DNA of 64,000 nt from Tectiglobus sp965223355 (GCA_965223355.1 CBDCWE010000003.1:4340001-4404000), one strand, 5' to 3'; positions 33,642 through 43,012 are shown, counted from the first letter of the stretch. Numbers and translations: made by a program. Notes: a model not told the origin generated them from the letters alone.

Positions 33642-35201
33642 ATGCAGGACGGTGCAATCACAGCCCGGCCGATCGAGGGTGTTCCTTCATTTGCAACACC
33701 ACCCCTGGCCCGGTCGCGCCCGCCGCGCTGCCCGCCCTACGTCGACATCACCGATCCTGATCAGTTGCTGCCCTATTTGGAGCATGTCGCCCAGCGCCCC
33801 TACAATCATGGCCTCAATGCGTGTTGGGAGCTGAAGGCGGGCGAGCGGGTGCTGCTGCGGGTCGACAACTGGCACAGCGATCTGGTTGTTCGGGCCTGCC
33901 AGAAGATCCTCGAAAGGTACAAGGTCAGATACGACATCAAGAGGATCGACCGTGGACCCATCCCGCATTGGGTCGGGGCCGATGAGGTCGACTACTATCT
34001 GTTCCGGACCAAGGAACTCGCCGAGTGGATGGACTGGTGGGAAGAGGAGGAAAAGAAACAGCAATACGACAAGATCTTGATGGGTTACGGCGGGCCGGTG
34101 CTGGCGGAACGTTATATCAAGATCCAGCGCATGCCGTTCATTACGCCGGAGATCCTGGCATCGCCGGCCCATGCAATGCCGATCGAAGTGCTCAACGCCA
34201 TTGACCGCTGGACCTGGGAGCGGGTGCGCACCGCCAAGCGGGCACGCATCACCGACCCGGAGGGCACCGACCTCGAGTTTACCAATCACCCAGAATACTG
34301 GGACGCAAAGCGGGAGTATTATTGCCCGGATTTGACGGCGGCAACGTGGACGACCAACGAGCACTTCGGCAAACAGTATCTGCCCGGCCATATCACGGGC
34401 CGGCCGTGGATGTTCCATCCGACCAAGGAGGACGGCAACGGTATCGTCGCCGGCACCACCAATCATATTGCGCCGATGGACTGGACGCAGCTGGTCATCG
34501 AAAACTCCAAGGTCACCGCAATCCATGCCGGCGGCGAATTCGGCGACAAGTTGCGCGACGTCATGGAGCGCACGAAGGACATCCAGTATCCGACGTTTCC
34601 CGGCAAAGGCTTGATGTATTGGTGGGAGGCCTCGATTGGCACAAACCCGCACATTCACCGCCCGCGCAAAGACTTCCCGTCGGGCTTTGTCAACTGCCTT
34701 TACGAACGCGTGCGGTCCGGCGTCATCCACATTGGCTTCGGCACGATCATTTCATCGATGGCGGAGCGGTTGGCGGCCCGCGCCGGTCATCTCGTCGGGC
34801 ACTGGCACGTGCACCTCTATTTCCCGACCTATACGGTCGAACGCGCGGGCGATAACGAAACAATTATCGAGAACGGCCGCCTCAAGGCGCTCGACGATCC
34901 GGAAATTCGAAAGCTTTGCGCCAAGTATGGCGATGTCGATCTGTGGCTCGATGAGTCCTGGAACCCGGCCGTGCCCGGCATCAACATGGCCGGCGACTAT
35001 TGGGAGCACTATGCCAAGGACCCGCTGCACTGGGTCAAGACCGAACTCGAGGTGTGCCGCAACTATCATCCGATGTTCATGAAGATGGTCGGCGCCGATG
35101 ACAAGTATTGCCACGGCCCGGGCGCCGACTGGTGGAAGGGGGGATGCTGCGCCCACAGCGGCCATCAGGCCAACGTGCTGCCCGGCAACTGCTGCGATTG
35201 A
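33642..35201 (+). CDS. Uncharacterised M29-like protein with Cys-rich C-terminus
   Basis: A 519-residue soluble protein that I cannot name firmly. Its layout resembles M29 aminopeptidases (aminopeptidase T): an N-terminal alpha/beta domain (AGERVLLRVDNWHSDLVVRA near 66-85) and later acidic and His residues in IHAGGEFGDKLRDV, IGTNPHIHRP, GHWHVHLYFPTYT and KYGDVDLWLDES that could bind metal. The C-terminus is odd: HGPGADWWKGGCC, HSGHQANVLPGNCCD, with two Cys pairs and two His. GGGAG lies 9 nt before the ATG. It is divergent from the DddP-like gene and follows an F2 element, so its promoter must lie in or beyond that repeat. Confidence 0.55.
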   Translation: MQDGAITARPIEGVPSFATPPLARSRPPRCPPYVDITDPDQLLPYLEHVAQRPYNHGLNACWELKAGERVLLRVDNWHSDLVVRACQKILERYKVRYDIKRIDRGPIPHWVGADEVDYYLFRTKELAEWMDWWEEEEKKQQYDKILMGYGGPVLAERYIKIQRMPFITPEILASPAHAMPIEVLNAIDRWTWERVRTAKRARITDPEGTDLEFTNHPEYWDAKREYYCPDLTAATWTTNEHFGKQYLPGHITGRPWMFHPTKEDGNGIVAGTTNHIAPMDWTQLVIENSKVTAIHAGGEFGDKLRDVMERTKDIQYPTFPGKGLMYWWEASIGTNPHIHRPRKDFPSGFVNCLYERVRSGVIHIGFGTIISSMAERLAARAGHLVGHWHVHLYFPTYTVERAGDNETIIENGRLKALDDPEIRKLCAKYGDVDLWLDESWNPAVPGINMAGDYWEHYAKDPLHWVKTELEVCRNYHPMFMKMVGADDKYCHGPGADWWKGGCCAHSGHQANVLPGNCCD

Positions 35202-35234
35202 CGCGCCGCGCCAGGCGCTGCATCACGCCAAACC

Positions 35235-36401
35235 TTATGGATTGGCGCGCTCGAAGACTTCGACCGACAGTATGGTTGGCAGATGACGGGCGATTTCCAG
35301 CCAGTTGTCGCCTTCATCGAAGCTTGCAAATACCGAGCCGGAGTTGGTGCCGAAATAGAGCCCGGCAGGCTCGCGTTCGTCGCCGGCCATGGCTTGGCGC
35401 AGGACGGTGAAATAGCAGTCGCGCTGCGGCAGGCCGTTGCGCAGCGCCTGCCAGCTTCCGCCGCCATCGCGCGAGCGCCACACCGCAGCAGCGCCATCGG
35501 GCGGAAAGCGGCCGATGCTGTCGCCATTGAGCGGTATCGTCCAAATCGTTTTGGGATCGCGCGGGTGCACCCGGATCGCAAACCCAAACGTCGACGGCAA
35601 ACCGTCGGTCAGGTCATCCCAGCTGCGCCCGCCATCCGGCGATCGCCACACACCGTGATGGTTCTGCTGATAGAGCAGGTCAGCCTGGCCGGGAGCCCGC
35701 AACATGTTGTGCACGCAATGGCCGATTTCGCCGTCGCGGGGAGCGGCCGGGTGGTCGTGATGAGCGCACGCTTCGGCATTCGACAACCGGTTGCGGCGCT
35801 GCCACGTCTTGCCGCCGTCCTCCGTCGCAAAAACGCCGGCCGCTGAAATGCCGATCCAGAGCTTGTTTGCGTCATCGGGATCGAACACGATGGTGTGCAG
35901 CACCAGGCCGGCCGCCCCGGGGCTCCAACTGCTGGCGGAGGGATGGTCGCTCAGGCTTTGGACGCGCTGCCAGTGCGTACCGCCATCGTCACTGACCAGC
36001 AGCGTGGCCGGCTTGGTCCCGGCATAGAGCTTGCCGTGAGCGAAACCAAGCGACCAGATCTGTGAGAACTCATCGGTAAACGGTAGCGGCTCCGGCGACC
36101 AATCAATCATCTTGGCGAAGTCGGCGTCGTTGGCGGCCCAGGCGTCGATTATACCTTTCGTCAGGCGCACGACCTGCCAGTTCGCACCACCATCCTCCGA
36201 GCGCCAAACGCCGGCACCGTTCCAATCGCCGCCGCCGCCGGCCCAGAGCCGACCGGTTGTGCGATCGCCAATGACGTGATTGATCGGCCAGCCGTCGCAG
36301 TAAGGCCCGTCCACCGACCAGCCGTTGCGCTCACCGGTGCCCGCCAGAATAAACGCGCCCTTGGTTGTGCCAATCAGAATGGTCATACCGTGAGAAGACA
36401 T
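35235..36401 (-). CDS. BNR/sialidase-like beta-propeller protein
   Basis: A 388-residue protein built from repeated BNR/Asp-box units: SEDGGANWQ, SDDGGTHWQ, TEDGGKTWQ, SPDGGRSWD and SRDGGGSWQ occur at intervals of about 50-60 residues. This predicts a beta-propeller of the sialidase/VPS10/glycosyl hydrolase BNR class. No signal peptide and no sialidase catalytic Arg triad could be identified, so enzymatic function is unclear. The ATG at 36401 has AGGAG 9 nt upstream. It is convergent with the M29-like gene, 33 nt apart. Confidence 0.8.
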   Translation of the reverse strand: MSSHGMTILIGTTKGAFILAGTGERNGWSVDGPYCDGWPINHVIGDRTTGRLWAGGGGDWNGAGVWRSEDGGANWQVVRLTKGIIDAWAANDADFAKMIDWSPEPLPFTDEFSQIWSLGFAHGKLYAGTKPATLLVSDDGGTHWQRVQSLSDHPSASSWSPGAAGLVLHTIVFDPDDANKLWIGISAAGVFATEDGGKTWQRRNRLSNAEACAHHDHPAAPRDGEIGHCVHNMLRAPGQADLLYQQNHHGVWRSPDGGRSWDDLTDGLPSTFGFAIRVHPRDPKTIWTIPLNGDSIGRFPPDGAAAVWRSRDGGGSWQALRNGLPQRDCYFTVLRQAMAGDEREPAGLYFGTNSGSVFASFDEGDNWLEIARHLPTILSVEVFERANP

Positions 36402-36471
36402 TGGTCTGGTTCTCCTACTCGTGGGCACCGTGGTTGTTATAGCGGGCCGGCTGCCGCCGGCAATGTCCTAT

Positions 36472-36563
36472 GCGCACAAGATCGAGGTTTCTGCGATGCT
36501 CTGAAATGGAATGGTGGATTTTCTCGGCCTCAGTGAAGCATCGCAGAACCTCGATCTTGCGCG
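36472..36563. repeat. Large imperfect palindrome
   Basis: Arm 36477-36500 (CAAGATCGAGGTTTCTGCGA then TGCT) pairs with 36537-36559 with a single bulged T; the loop is 36 nt. Short GC pairs extend the stem outward past one mismatch. It lies between two divergent genes. It is unlike the F1 and F2 hairpins and occurs once in the window. Confidence 0.85.
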
Positions 36564-36652
36564 GCGCTTGGGAATCGGTTCCGCTCAGCCGCTCAGTGCG
36601 GATCCGCAGATGCGTTGCAAACCAATCCGCTCATTGCCGCTGGGAGAGATCG

Positions 36653-36985
36653 ATGCTCGACAAACCCGAAAAGACGGCGCGCTTGCTGGAAACGCTGCGA
36701 TCCGCAGTGCCGTTCGAGGTCACGATCACGCCGCAAGTCATTTTCCTGCTTGCGCGACAGCAAAACCCAGTTGTCGTCAATGTGACCGAGATGGTGAAGG
36801 ACGTCAGCTATGCCGGCGACGAAGGTGGCATTCTCTGCCACATCCAACCGGCGGAAACAAAAAGCGTGATTGTAACGTCTTTGACCCATGTCCGGGTCGC
36901 CCGCTCGCAGCCGTTCGCAGCGGCGGTCGTCGATTACCAGAAGCACCGCGTGAAAAAATTGCGGAAGCAAAACGCACGTTGGTAG
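36653..36985 (+). CDS. Hypothetical protein, 110 residues
   Basis: Soluble, mixed alpha/beta composition with VPFEVTITPQVIFLLARQ near 23-40, a hydrophilic middle and a basic C-terminus (DYQKHRVKKLRKQNARW). No motif recognised. The ATG at 36653 follows GGGAGAG by about 6 nt, and the part upstream of it in the open frame crosses the large palindrome and is not protein-like. The codon pattern supports it being real. Confidence 0.6.
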   Translation: MLDKPEKTARLLETLRSAVPFEVTITPQVIFLLARQQNPVVVNVTEMVKDVSYAGDEGGILCHIQPAETKSVIVTSLTHVRVARSQPFAAAVVDYQKHRVKKLRKQNARW

Positions 36986-37178
36986 ATCATCAGTTGCCGG
37001 ACGGGCCGTAGGCTCCCGACCGCGGCGCAGCTTAATGCATTTCAGAGTGATACCGCCCCAGCAGTGAATTGAGGCCTTTCACCGGCGCGGATTTTGAGCG
37101 CCAGCCGTGCGGGCAAGGCCGGCGCGGCAAGATCCGCTGCAGGCGGAAATCGCCGCGGTCCGACGGCTGGATCTCGAT
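36986..37178. other. Intergenic region
   Basis: About 190 bases between the 110-residue hypothetical gene and a small minus-strand reading frame. GC-rich, no clear repeat, and no convincing reading frame. Confidence 0.4.
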
Positions 37179-37307
37179 TTACAATAAGTTTTGCATAAAC
37201 CAGTGGGCTGCCAAACCGATTGCCGCCAGTGCGGTCAGCATCTTGCTGTAATAGAACCATCCGCGATGACGTCGCCACTTGAATGTATTGCCGCTAACAT
37301 CTGACAT
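37179..37307 (-). CDS. Possible 42-residue membrane protein
   Basis: A short minus-strand frame starts at ATG 37307, preceded by GGGG about 8 nt upstream, and ends at TAA 37179-37181. The product has a basic, aromatic N-terminal half (FKWRRHRGWFYYSK) and then a hydrophobic stretch (MLTALAAIGLAAHWFM) that could enter the membrane. The positive-inside arrangement and RBS make it plausible, but without homologues it remains a candidate. Confidence 0.4.
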   Translation of the reverse strand: MSDVSGNTFKWRRHRGWFYYSKMLTALAAIGLAAHWFMQNLL

Positions 37308-37519
37308 TATTGACCCCGCTACGTTCACTGCAATGCGGAGCTACAAGATGACAGTTTGACGATTCCGGCAACGTCAACCGTCATAAGGTTGTGGAGGATC
37401 GCGCAACGGTATGTTGGCAAGCTGTGGAGATGTTGTGGAGCTCTGAGATCAACCGACAACCGGCCGCTCGCGATGCCGCCATGATGCTGGGGCGCGGTTC
37501 CGGTGCGCGCCATGCACCG

Positions 37520-38329
37520 TCACGGCTTCATTTGCTCGATCAACAACCGCGCACCGGAACCCTCGGCGTTGCGCGACAGATCCTGAAGCGCGGCCCGTCC
37601 GCCGGCGGCATAAACCGCCACGGCCGACAACAACGCGCGCAGCTGATCGGCCGAGCCGTCGTCGAACCGGCAAAAGGCGCCTTTGGTCAAGCGGGCGATC
37701 TCTCGAAACGCGCGTTCGGCATCTTTGTTGTGGCCCTCCTGGAACACGAACACAGGAACGCCAAGCAGTGCCAGCTCTCCGGCGCGCGCGCACAACTGGT
37801 CGACCTCCTCCTCCATGCTGTCACCGACAAACACCAATGCGCCGACCTTGCGCGCCCCGGTTTCGCGACGCGCATGGGCCAAAACCTTACCGATTTGTGT
37901 GAGGCCTCCGGCGCAATGCACACGGGTCATCAACCCGGCCAGCGCCTGCGGGTCCGAGACCCATTTCGAGGCGCGACATTCGCCGGCGCCGCGGAAATAG
38001 ATCAACTGAACATCAAGCCCGCCAACCGTTGCGACCGCGCCAAACATATCGGCCTGAAGTGCCAGCGCCATATCCCATGTCGGCTGCCGGCTCATTGTTG
38101 CATCCATCGCGAAAATCAACCGCCCGCGGGCCGGTCCCGTGCGCGCTGCAACCGCCTTCATCTGGGCAATAAACGCTTGAACGTCGCGATCCTGCGAGAC
38201 GACGCCGGTCTCATCGTCGGGCGTCGCCGAAACGTTCCGGTGAGAGGAATTCGCAGCCGCCGGGCCGGCACTACGATGTTTGTCGTTCGGGTTGTTGGGC
38301 TTGTTGTTGGGCTTGTTCGGCTTGTTCAT
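37520..38329 (-). CDS. VWA domain-containing protein
   Basis: A 269-residue protein with an Asn/Lys/Pro repeat at the N-terminus (NKPNKPNNKPNNPND), then a von Willebrand A-type domain (about 70-250): RLIFAMDATMSRQ in the metal site position, GGLTQIGKVLAHA and VGALVFVGDSMEE. The MIDAS is DxTxS rather than DxSxS. No signal peptide. It lies 18 nt upstream of putA, whose own start is far away; the two are on the same strand with this gene downstream of putA, so they may be co-transcribed. Role unknown. Confidence 0.8.
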   Translation of the reverse strand: MNKPNKPNNKPNNPNDKHRSAGPAAANSSHRNVSATPDDETGVVSQDRDVQAFIAQMKAVAARTGPARGRLIFAMDATMSRQPTWDMALALQADMFGAVATVGGLDVQLIYFRGAGECRASKWVSDPQALAGLMTRVHCAGGLTQIGKVLAHARRETGARKVGALVFVGDSMEEEVDQLCARAGELALLGVPVFVFQEGHNKDAERAFREIARLTKGAFCRFDDGSADQLRALLSAVAVYAAGGRAALQDLSRNAEGSGARLLIEQMKP

Positions 38330-38347
38330 GACGCATCACTTCGGTTG

Positions 38348-41300
38348 TCATTCAGGACTGTTTGCCGGCGACGGCGATTGCTCCGATAGGCTGAGCAACT
38401 GCAGATTGCCGCCGGTCGCCGTGACATCCGTCGTTATCACCTGCTCGGTCGCGAACTGTGCAACATAGTGGGGCCCGCCCGCCTTCGGTCCGGTTCCCGA
38501 CAGGCCGCGTCCGCCAAACGGCTGCACACCGACCACGGCGCCAATCTGATTGCGGTTGATATAGACGTTGCCGACGGACACGCGGGCGGCAATGGCTTCA
38601 GCCACGTGCTCGATCCGCGTGTGGATACCGAGTGTCAAACCGAAACCAGACGCGTTGATGGCCGCGCAGACCTTGTCGATATGACTGTGGGCGTATCTGA
38701 CGACATGCAAGATCGGACCAAACACCTCGCGGTCGAGATCGGCCATCGCCTCGATCTCAAACAGTGCCGGCGTCACATAGGTGCCGTTGCGGCAGTCGTC
38801 CGGCAGCAAACAGTCCTTGATGAGCTTTGCCGATCGGTACATGCGCGCCTTGTGCGCATCAAGCATATCCTGCGCGGCGCCATCGATCACCGGCCCGACG
38901 TCCGTGCCATAGTCGATCGGATCACCGATCCGCAGCAGTTCGGCAGCCCCGGCGAGCATGTCAATCAGCCGGTCCGCGATGTCCGTTTGCACGAACAACA
39001 CACGCGCAGCAGAACAACGCTGCCCGGCCGAGTCGAACGCCGAGGTCATGACGTCGCGCGTGACCTGCTCAAGCAGGGCCGATGAGTCGACGATCATCGC
39101 GTTGATGCCACCCGTTTCGGCGATGAACGGCACGATTTCGCCACGCCGATCGGCCAGCGCGCGTTGGATCAACCACGCGGTTTCGTTCGAACCGGTAAAC
39201 GCCACGCCCCGAATTCGCGTGTCGGCAACCAGCCGCGCGCCGACCTCACCGTCGCCGGGCAACAGCTGCAACACTTCGCTCGGTACACCGGCCTCGTGAA
39301 ACAGCTGCACGGCAGCAAACGCGGTCAATGGCGTTTGCTCGGCCGGCTTTGCCAGGACCGGGTTGCCCGCAGCCAGGGCGCCTGCGATCTGACCGGTGAA
39401 AATCGCCAGTGGGAAATTCCATGGCGATATGCACAAAAACGGTCCGCGGCCTTGCAGCATCAGCATATTGGTCTCGCCGGTGACACCGGCGAGCTGCTCG
39501 GGTCCGGCAAACAGCCGCCGCGCTTCGTTGGCGTAATACCTCAGGAAATCGACGGCCTCGCGGACATCGCCAAGGGCGTTGTCGAGCGTCTTGCCGGCCT
39601 CGCGCACGATGACGGCCATCAGGCGGGCACGATCGCGTTCATAAAGGTCGGCGACCTTTTCGAGAACCACGGCCCGGGCTTCACCGCCGCCGTTGCTCCA
39701 GTCCTTGGCAACCTTCGCCGCAGCGCTAAGCGCGGCTTCGATATCACTGCCATTGGCGCTCGTCACCAGCCCCATCCGCTGGCGCCGGTCGTGCGGACAA
39801 ATTGCAAAAGTCGCGGTTTCGGTGCGGTGGTGTGACTGGCCATCGATAATCGGTGCCGCCGAGAAGCCGTCGCGCAAGGCCGAGCCGATGTCCGCCAACG
39901 TCGCATCGCGCACATGTGGTTCGCTGAGCGCCAAGCCCAAACTGTTGCGGCGCCTGTCTGCGAAGATCGCCGGTGGCCGCGGCAACGGCAACGCAGCGAT
40001 CCCCTCGGACGATTGCCGCTCGTCCTCCGCCCGGCGCACAGGATCGGCAATGATCTCGGATATCGGCAGCTCATCGTCCGCGAGGCGGTTGACAAACGAG
40101 GTGTTGGCACCGTTCTCCAACAACCGGCGAACCAGATAGGCGAGCAGGTCTTCATGGCCGCCGACAGGCGCATAGATGCGACAGCTGCGGACGATGCCGG
40201 CATCGGCGATGACTTGGTCGTAGAGCGCCTCGCCCATGCCGTGCAGACGCTGGAGTTCATAGTCGACGTCGCGGCCGGACACCACCATCGTTGCCAGGGT
40301 ATGAGCGTTGTGGGTCGCAAACTGCGGATAGAAGGCGTTCGGATCGGACAGCAACAGGCGCGCGCACGCCAGGTAGGAGACGTCAGTGTGCAGTTTGCGC
40401 GTGAACACGGGATAGTCCGCAAGCCCTCGTTCCTGCGCCCACTTGATCTCGCTGTCCCAATAGGCGCCCTTGACCAAGCGCACTGCAATGCGCCGTTGGC
40501 CCTCAAGCGCCAACTGCCGCAACCAGCGCAGCACCGGTATCGCGCGCTTGCCGTACGCCTGAACGGCGAGGCCGAGCCCGTTCCAACCCACCAACTCCGG
40601 TCGCATGAACAGCTCGCCAAACAGCCCCAGTGATAGATCCAAGCGGTCTTGCTCTTCGGCATCGATGGTGAGGCCGAGCCCTTGCTCGCGGGCCGCACTG
40701 GCGAGTTCAACGAGCCGTGGCAACAGTTCGGCGCTAAGCTGCGCCTCTTTGCCGGGCTCATAGCGCGGATGGATGGCCGACAGTTTCACCGATATGCTGG
40801 GCCGCGCAAAGATCGCGTCGCTGTGGGTTTCAAACAGCGGTCCGTTGAAGCGACCAACCGCCTCCAGGGCGGCCACATAGCGATCAAAATAGCGCTGTGC
40901 GTCGCGTTCGGTATAGGCTGCCTCGCCGAGCATATCGAATGAGAAGCGATAGCCCTTGTCCTGCAACCGCGCGGCACGTTTCAGTGCCTCCTGGACCGTA
41001 CGGCCGAGAACAAACTGATCGCCCATGATGCGCATCGCCTGGCGCAGTGCGTTGCGGATCACCGGTTCACCGGACCGCTTCACCAGCCGATTGACCAGAC
41101 TGCCCAGACCCAAGCCATCGCGCCGTTCGGAAAGCGCGACGATCCGGCCCGTGAGCATCAATCCCCAAGTCGACGCATTGACGAACAGCGAGTCTGAGCG
41201 GCCGAGATGATCCGCCCAGGCTCCGTCTGCGACCTTGTCGGCGATCAGTGCGTCGGCCGTTTCGGCATCCGGGATCCTGAGCAAAGCTTCGGCCAGGCAC

Positions 41301-41572
41301 ATCAAAATGACGCCTTCCTCGCTGGTAAAGCCGTACTCCTTCATGAACGCGTCAATGCCGCCGTGGCCGTCGTCACCCCTCCTCACGCCTTCGACCAAGC
41401 GCCGGGCAAGATCGGCCGTCTTGCGGCGATCGTCCGCGGTGTAAATCGCCCGTTCGATCAGCCCGCCCACCAGACGCAGTTCGTCGGCAATGTGATATTG
41501 GGCGAGCTCCGCGCGGCTCGGCAGCTTGCCTCCTGGTGAGGACCGCAATTGCGCTTCAACAAGCGTTGTCAT
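38348..41572 (-). CDS. putA: Bifunctional proline dehydrogenase / L-glutamate gamma-semialdehyde dehydrogenase
   Basis: Oxidises proline to glutamate in two coupled steps (FAD-dependent PRODH, then NAD-dependent GSALDH). From ATG 41572 it has 1074 residues. The PRODH barrel includes DAEEQDRLDLSLGLFGEL and RLVKGAYWDSEIKWAQERGL; the GSALDH part has AETGGINAMIVDSSA with the general base and the nucleophile Cys in SAGQRCSAARV. There is no ribbon-helix-helix domain at the N-terminus, so it is not the autoregulatory type. GGAG lies 9 nt before the start; the open frame upstream to 41920 is Arg/Pro/Ser-rich and rejected. Divergent from panC. Confidence 0.96.
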   Translation of the reverse strand: MTTLVEAQLRSSPGGKLPSRAELAQYHIADELRLVGGLIERAIYTADDRRKTADLARRLVEGVRRGDDGHGGIDAFMKEYGFTSEEGVILMCLAEALLRIPDAETADALIADKVADGAWADHLGRSDSLFVNASTWGLMLTGRIVALSERRDGLGLGSLVNRLVKRSGEPVIRNALRQAMRIMGDQFVLGRTVQEALKRAARLQDKGYRFSFDMLGEAAYTERDAQRYFDRYVAALEAVGRFNGPLFETHSDAIFARPSISVKLSAIHPRYEPGKEAQLSAELLPRLVELASAAREQGLGLTIDAEEQDRLDLSLGLFGELFMRPELVGWNGLGLAVQAYGKRAIPVLRWLRQLALEGQRRIAVRLVKGAYWDSEIKWAQERGLADYPVFTRKLHTDVSYLACARLLLSDPNAFYPQFATHNAHTLATMVVSGRDVDYELQRLHGMGEALYDQVIADAGIVRSCRIYAPVGGHEDLLAYLVRRLLENGANTSFVNRLADDELPISEIIADPVRRAEDERQSSEGIAALPLPRPPAIFADRRRNSLGLALSEPHVRDATLADIGSALRDGFSAAPIIDGQSHHRTETATFAICPHDRRQRMGLVTSANGSDIEAALSAAAKVAKDWSNGGGEARAVVLEKVADLYERDRARLMAVIVREAGKTLDNALGDVREAVDFLRYYANEARRLFAGPEQLAGVTGETNMLMLQGRGPFLCISPWNFPLAIFTGQIAGALAAGNPVLAKPAEQTPLTAFAAVQLFHEAGVPSEVLQLLPGDGEVGARLVADTRIRGVAFTGSNETAWLIQRALADRRGEIVPFIAETGGINAMIVDSSALLEQVTRDVMTSAFDSAGQRCSAARVLFVQTDIADRLIDMLAGAAELLRIGDPIDYGTDVGPVIDGAAQDMLDAHKARMYRSAKLIKDCLLPDDCRNGTYVTPALFEIEAMADLDREVFGPILHVVRYAHSHIDKVCAAINASGFGLTLGIHTRIEHVAEAIAARVSVGNVYINRNQIGAVVGVQPFGGRGLSGTGPKAGGPHYVAQFATEQVITTDVTATGGNLQLLSLSEQSPSPANSPE

Positions 41573-41735
41573 GGCACCGATCTCCGGGGCACGGCTACGA
41601 TTCGCCGACAGGCTATCATATGGTAAGGCTGGCGCCGATCCGGGAGTGAAGGCCTGCGCCAACGACGGTCCACCGCCAAACTCACTGGCCAAAAGCGGAT
41701 GCTGATTGTTCGGTCCCGGTTGTGCTATGATCGCC

Positions 41736-41766
41736 GTCTCAGACCGGCTGCGCAACCGGCTGAGAC
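41736..41766. promoter_or_regulatory. Palindrome between divergent putA and panC
   Basis: GTCTCAG at 41736-41742 and CTGAGAC at 41760-41766 flank two CCGG boxes around CTGCGCAA. It sits 28 nt before the panC start and about 165 nt before that of putA. It could be a dyad operator or a leader hairpin for panC; nothing in the sequence decides between them. Confidence 0.45.
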
Positions 41767-41793
41767 CCGTCCAGACGGCAACGAGAGCACGAC

Positions 41794-42663
41794 GTGAAGC
41801 AAGACACTTCTGACATGGCGACGGTGCCCGTTGTTGCGACCGTCTCGGAGCTGCGGGCGATTGTCGGGCGGTGGCGAGATGGCGGCGAGACGGTGGCGCT
41901 GTTGCCGACCATGGGGGCATTGCACGACGGCCATCTTGCGCTGGGGCGCACCGGCAAATCCCGCTGTGACCGGCTGATCACGTCGATTTTCGTCAATCCG
42001 ACCCAGTTTGCCCCACAGGAAGATTTCTCAACCTATCCGCGCACGTTTGACGATGATCTTGCCCAACTCCGGGGCATCGGCTGCGACCTGGTCTGGGCCC
42101 CGACCGCGGAGGTCATGTATCCACCAGGCTTTGCAACCATGATCACGCCCGCGGGCGCTGCAGAGGGCCTTGAAAGCGATTATCGCCCGCACTTTTTTCA
42201 AGGCGTTGCAACCGTCTGTTGCAAGCTCTTTACGCAAACCCGGCCCGATATCGCACTGTTCGGTGAAAAGGACTACCAACAGCTATGCGTGATCCGCCAG
42301 ATCGTGCGCGATCTTGATTTGGCGCTTGCCATTGTCGGTTGCGAAACGGTCCGCGAACCGGACGGCCTCGCCATGAGTTCGCGCAATGCCTACCTTGACG
42401 GCAACCAGCGCAAGGTTGCGACTGCCGTTTATGCCACACTGCGCCGGATCGCGGACGACCTCGGCGCCGGCGCTGACCCGGATCAAGCCTGCAGGCAGGC
42501 CGAGGCCGCCTTGTTGGGGGCTGGCTTTGATAAGGTTGATTACATTGCCGTGCGCAACGGCGAAGATTTGCAGCCCTTCGATCCGGCCGCGAACAAACCG
42601 GGCCGCATCCTTGTCGCCGCCTGGCTCGGCAACACCCGCCTGATCGACAACATTGCCTGTTGA
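41794..42663 (+). CDS. panC: Pantothenate synthetase
   Basis: Ligates pantoate and beta-alanine with ATP in the CoA pathway. The 289-residue protein has the nucleotide-binding PTMGALHDGHLALGR near 42-56 (HDGH in place of the common HEGH), SIFVNPTQFAPQEDF, FGEKDYQQLCVIRQIVRDL and the MSSRNAYLD block. The N-terminus has about ten extra residues; Met 8 (41815) is an alternative start. No panB is adjacent. Confidence 0.95.
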   Translation: MKQDTSDMATVPVVATVSELRAIVGRWRDGGETVALLPTMGALHDGHLALGRTGKSRCDRLITSIFVNPTQFAPQEDFSTYPRTFDDDLAQLRGIGCDLVWAPTAEVMYPPGFATMITPAGAAEGLESDYRPHFFQGVATVCCKLFTQTRPDIALFGEKDYQQLCVIRQIVRDLDLALAIVGCETVREPDGLAMSSRNAYLDGNQRKVATAVYATLRRIADDLGAGADPDQACRQAEAALLGAGFDKVDYIAVRNGEDLQPFDPAANKPGRILVAAWLGNTRLIDNIAC

Positions 42664-42679
42664 GCAATAGCGCGCCTGT

Positions 42680-42818
42680 CTAGAGCAACCTGCCTTTATT
42701 CGGAATCGGAACGATTCCGAATAAAGGCAGAAAGTTGCTCGCCTCTAAAGTGGCGATCATCTTTGTGCTTTAAGTTGGAACCGCAATAGCGGTTCCAACT
42801 TAAAGCACGATGATCTAG
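42680..42818 (-). repeat. F2 element, inverted, complete
   Basis: B then A on this strand, CTAG at 42680-42683 and 42815-42818. The B stem here reads CGGAATCG...CGATTCCG with perfect pairing, while other inverted copies have CGATCCCG and an A-C mismatch at this place. Both 3-nt bulges are present. Confidence 0.9.
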
Positions 42819-43012
42819 CGGCCTGAGAATTCGGCTTTGCCGGCGCCAGTTGCGGCCACGCCACAGCTTGCAAAGCGGCCGGGCTCGTGTCACCAGAACG
42901 CTCAATCAACGCAAGAGATTCGCCGCGTCGGTGCCCGCTATCTCTGTTTCGCGTGACGGCAGGACGCGTTGTCTTGCGCCGTCGGTCGTTTGGATGAAAC
43001 GGATGATGTGAC

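Noticed and set aside
41573..41920. N-terminal extension of PutA as a DNA-binding domain
   Set aside because: The 116 extra residues are Arg/Pro/Ser-rich without ribbon-helix-helix features, and a good RBS precedes ATG 41572.
42696..42905. Short frames that run through F2 copies, also at 6205, 29357, 30624 and 55853
   Set aside because: These share the same peptide because the repeat itself is open; they are not separate genes.
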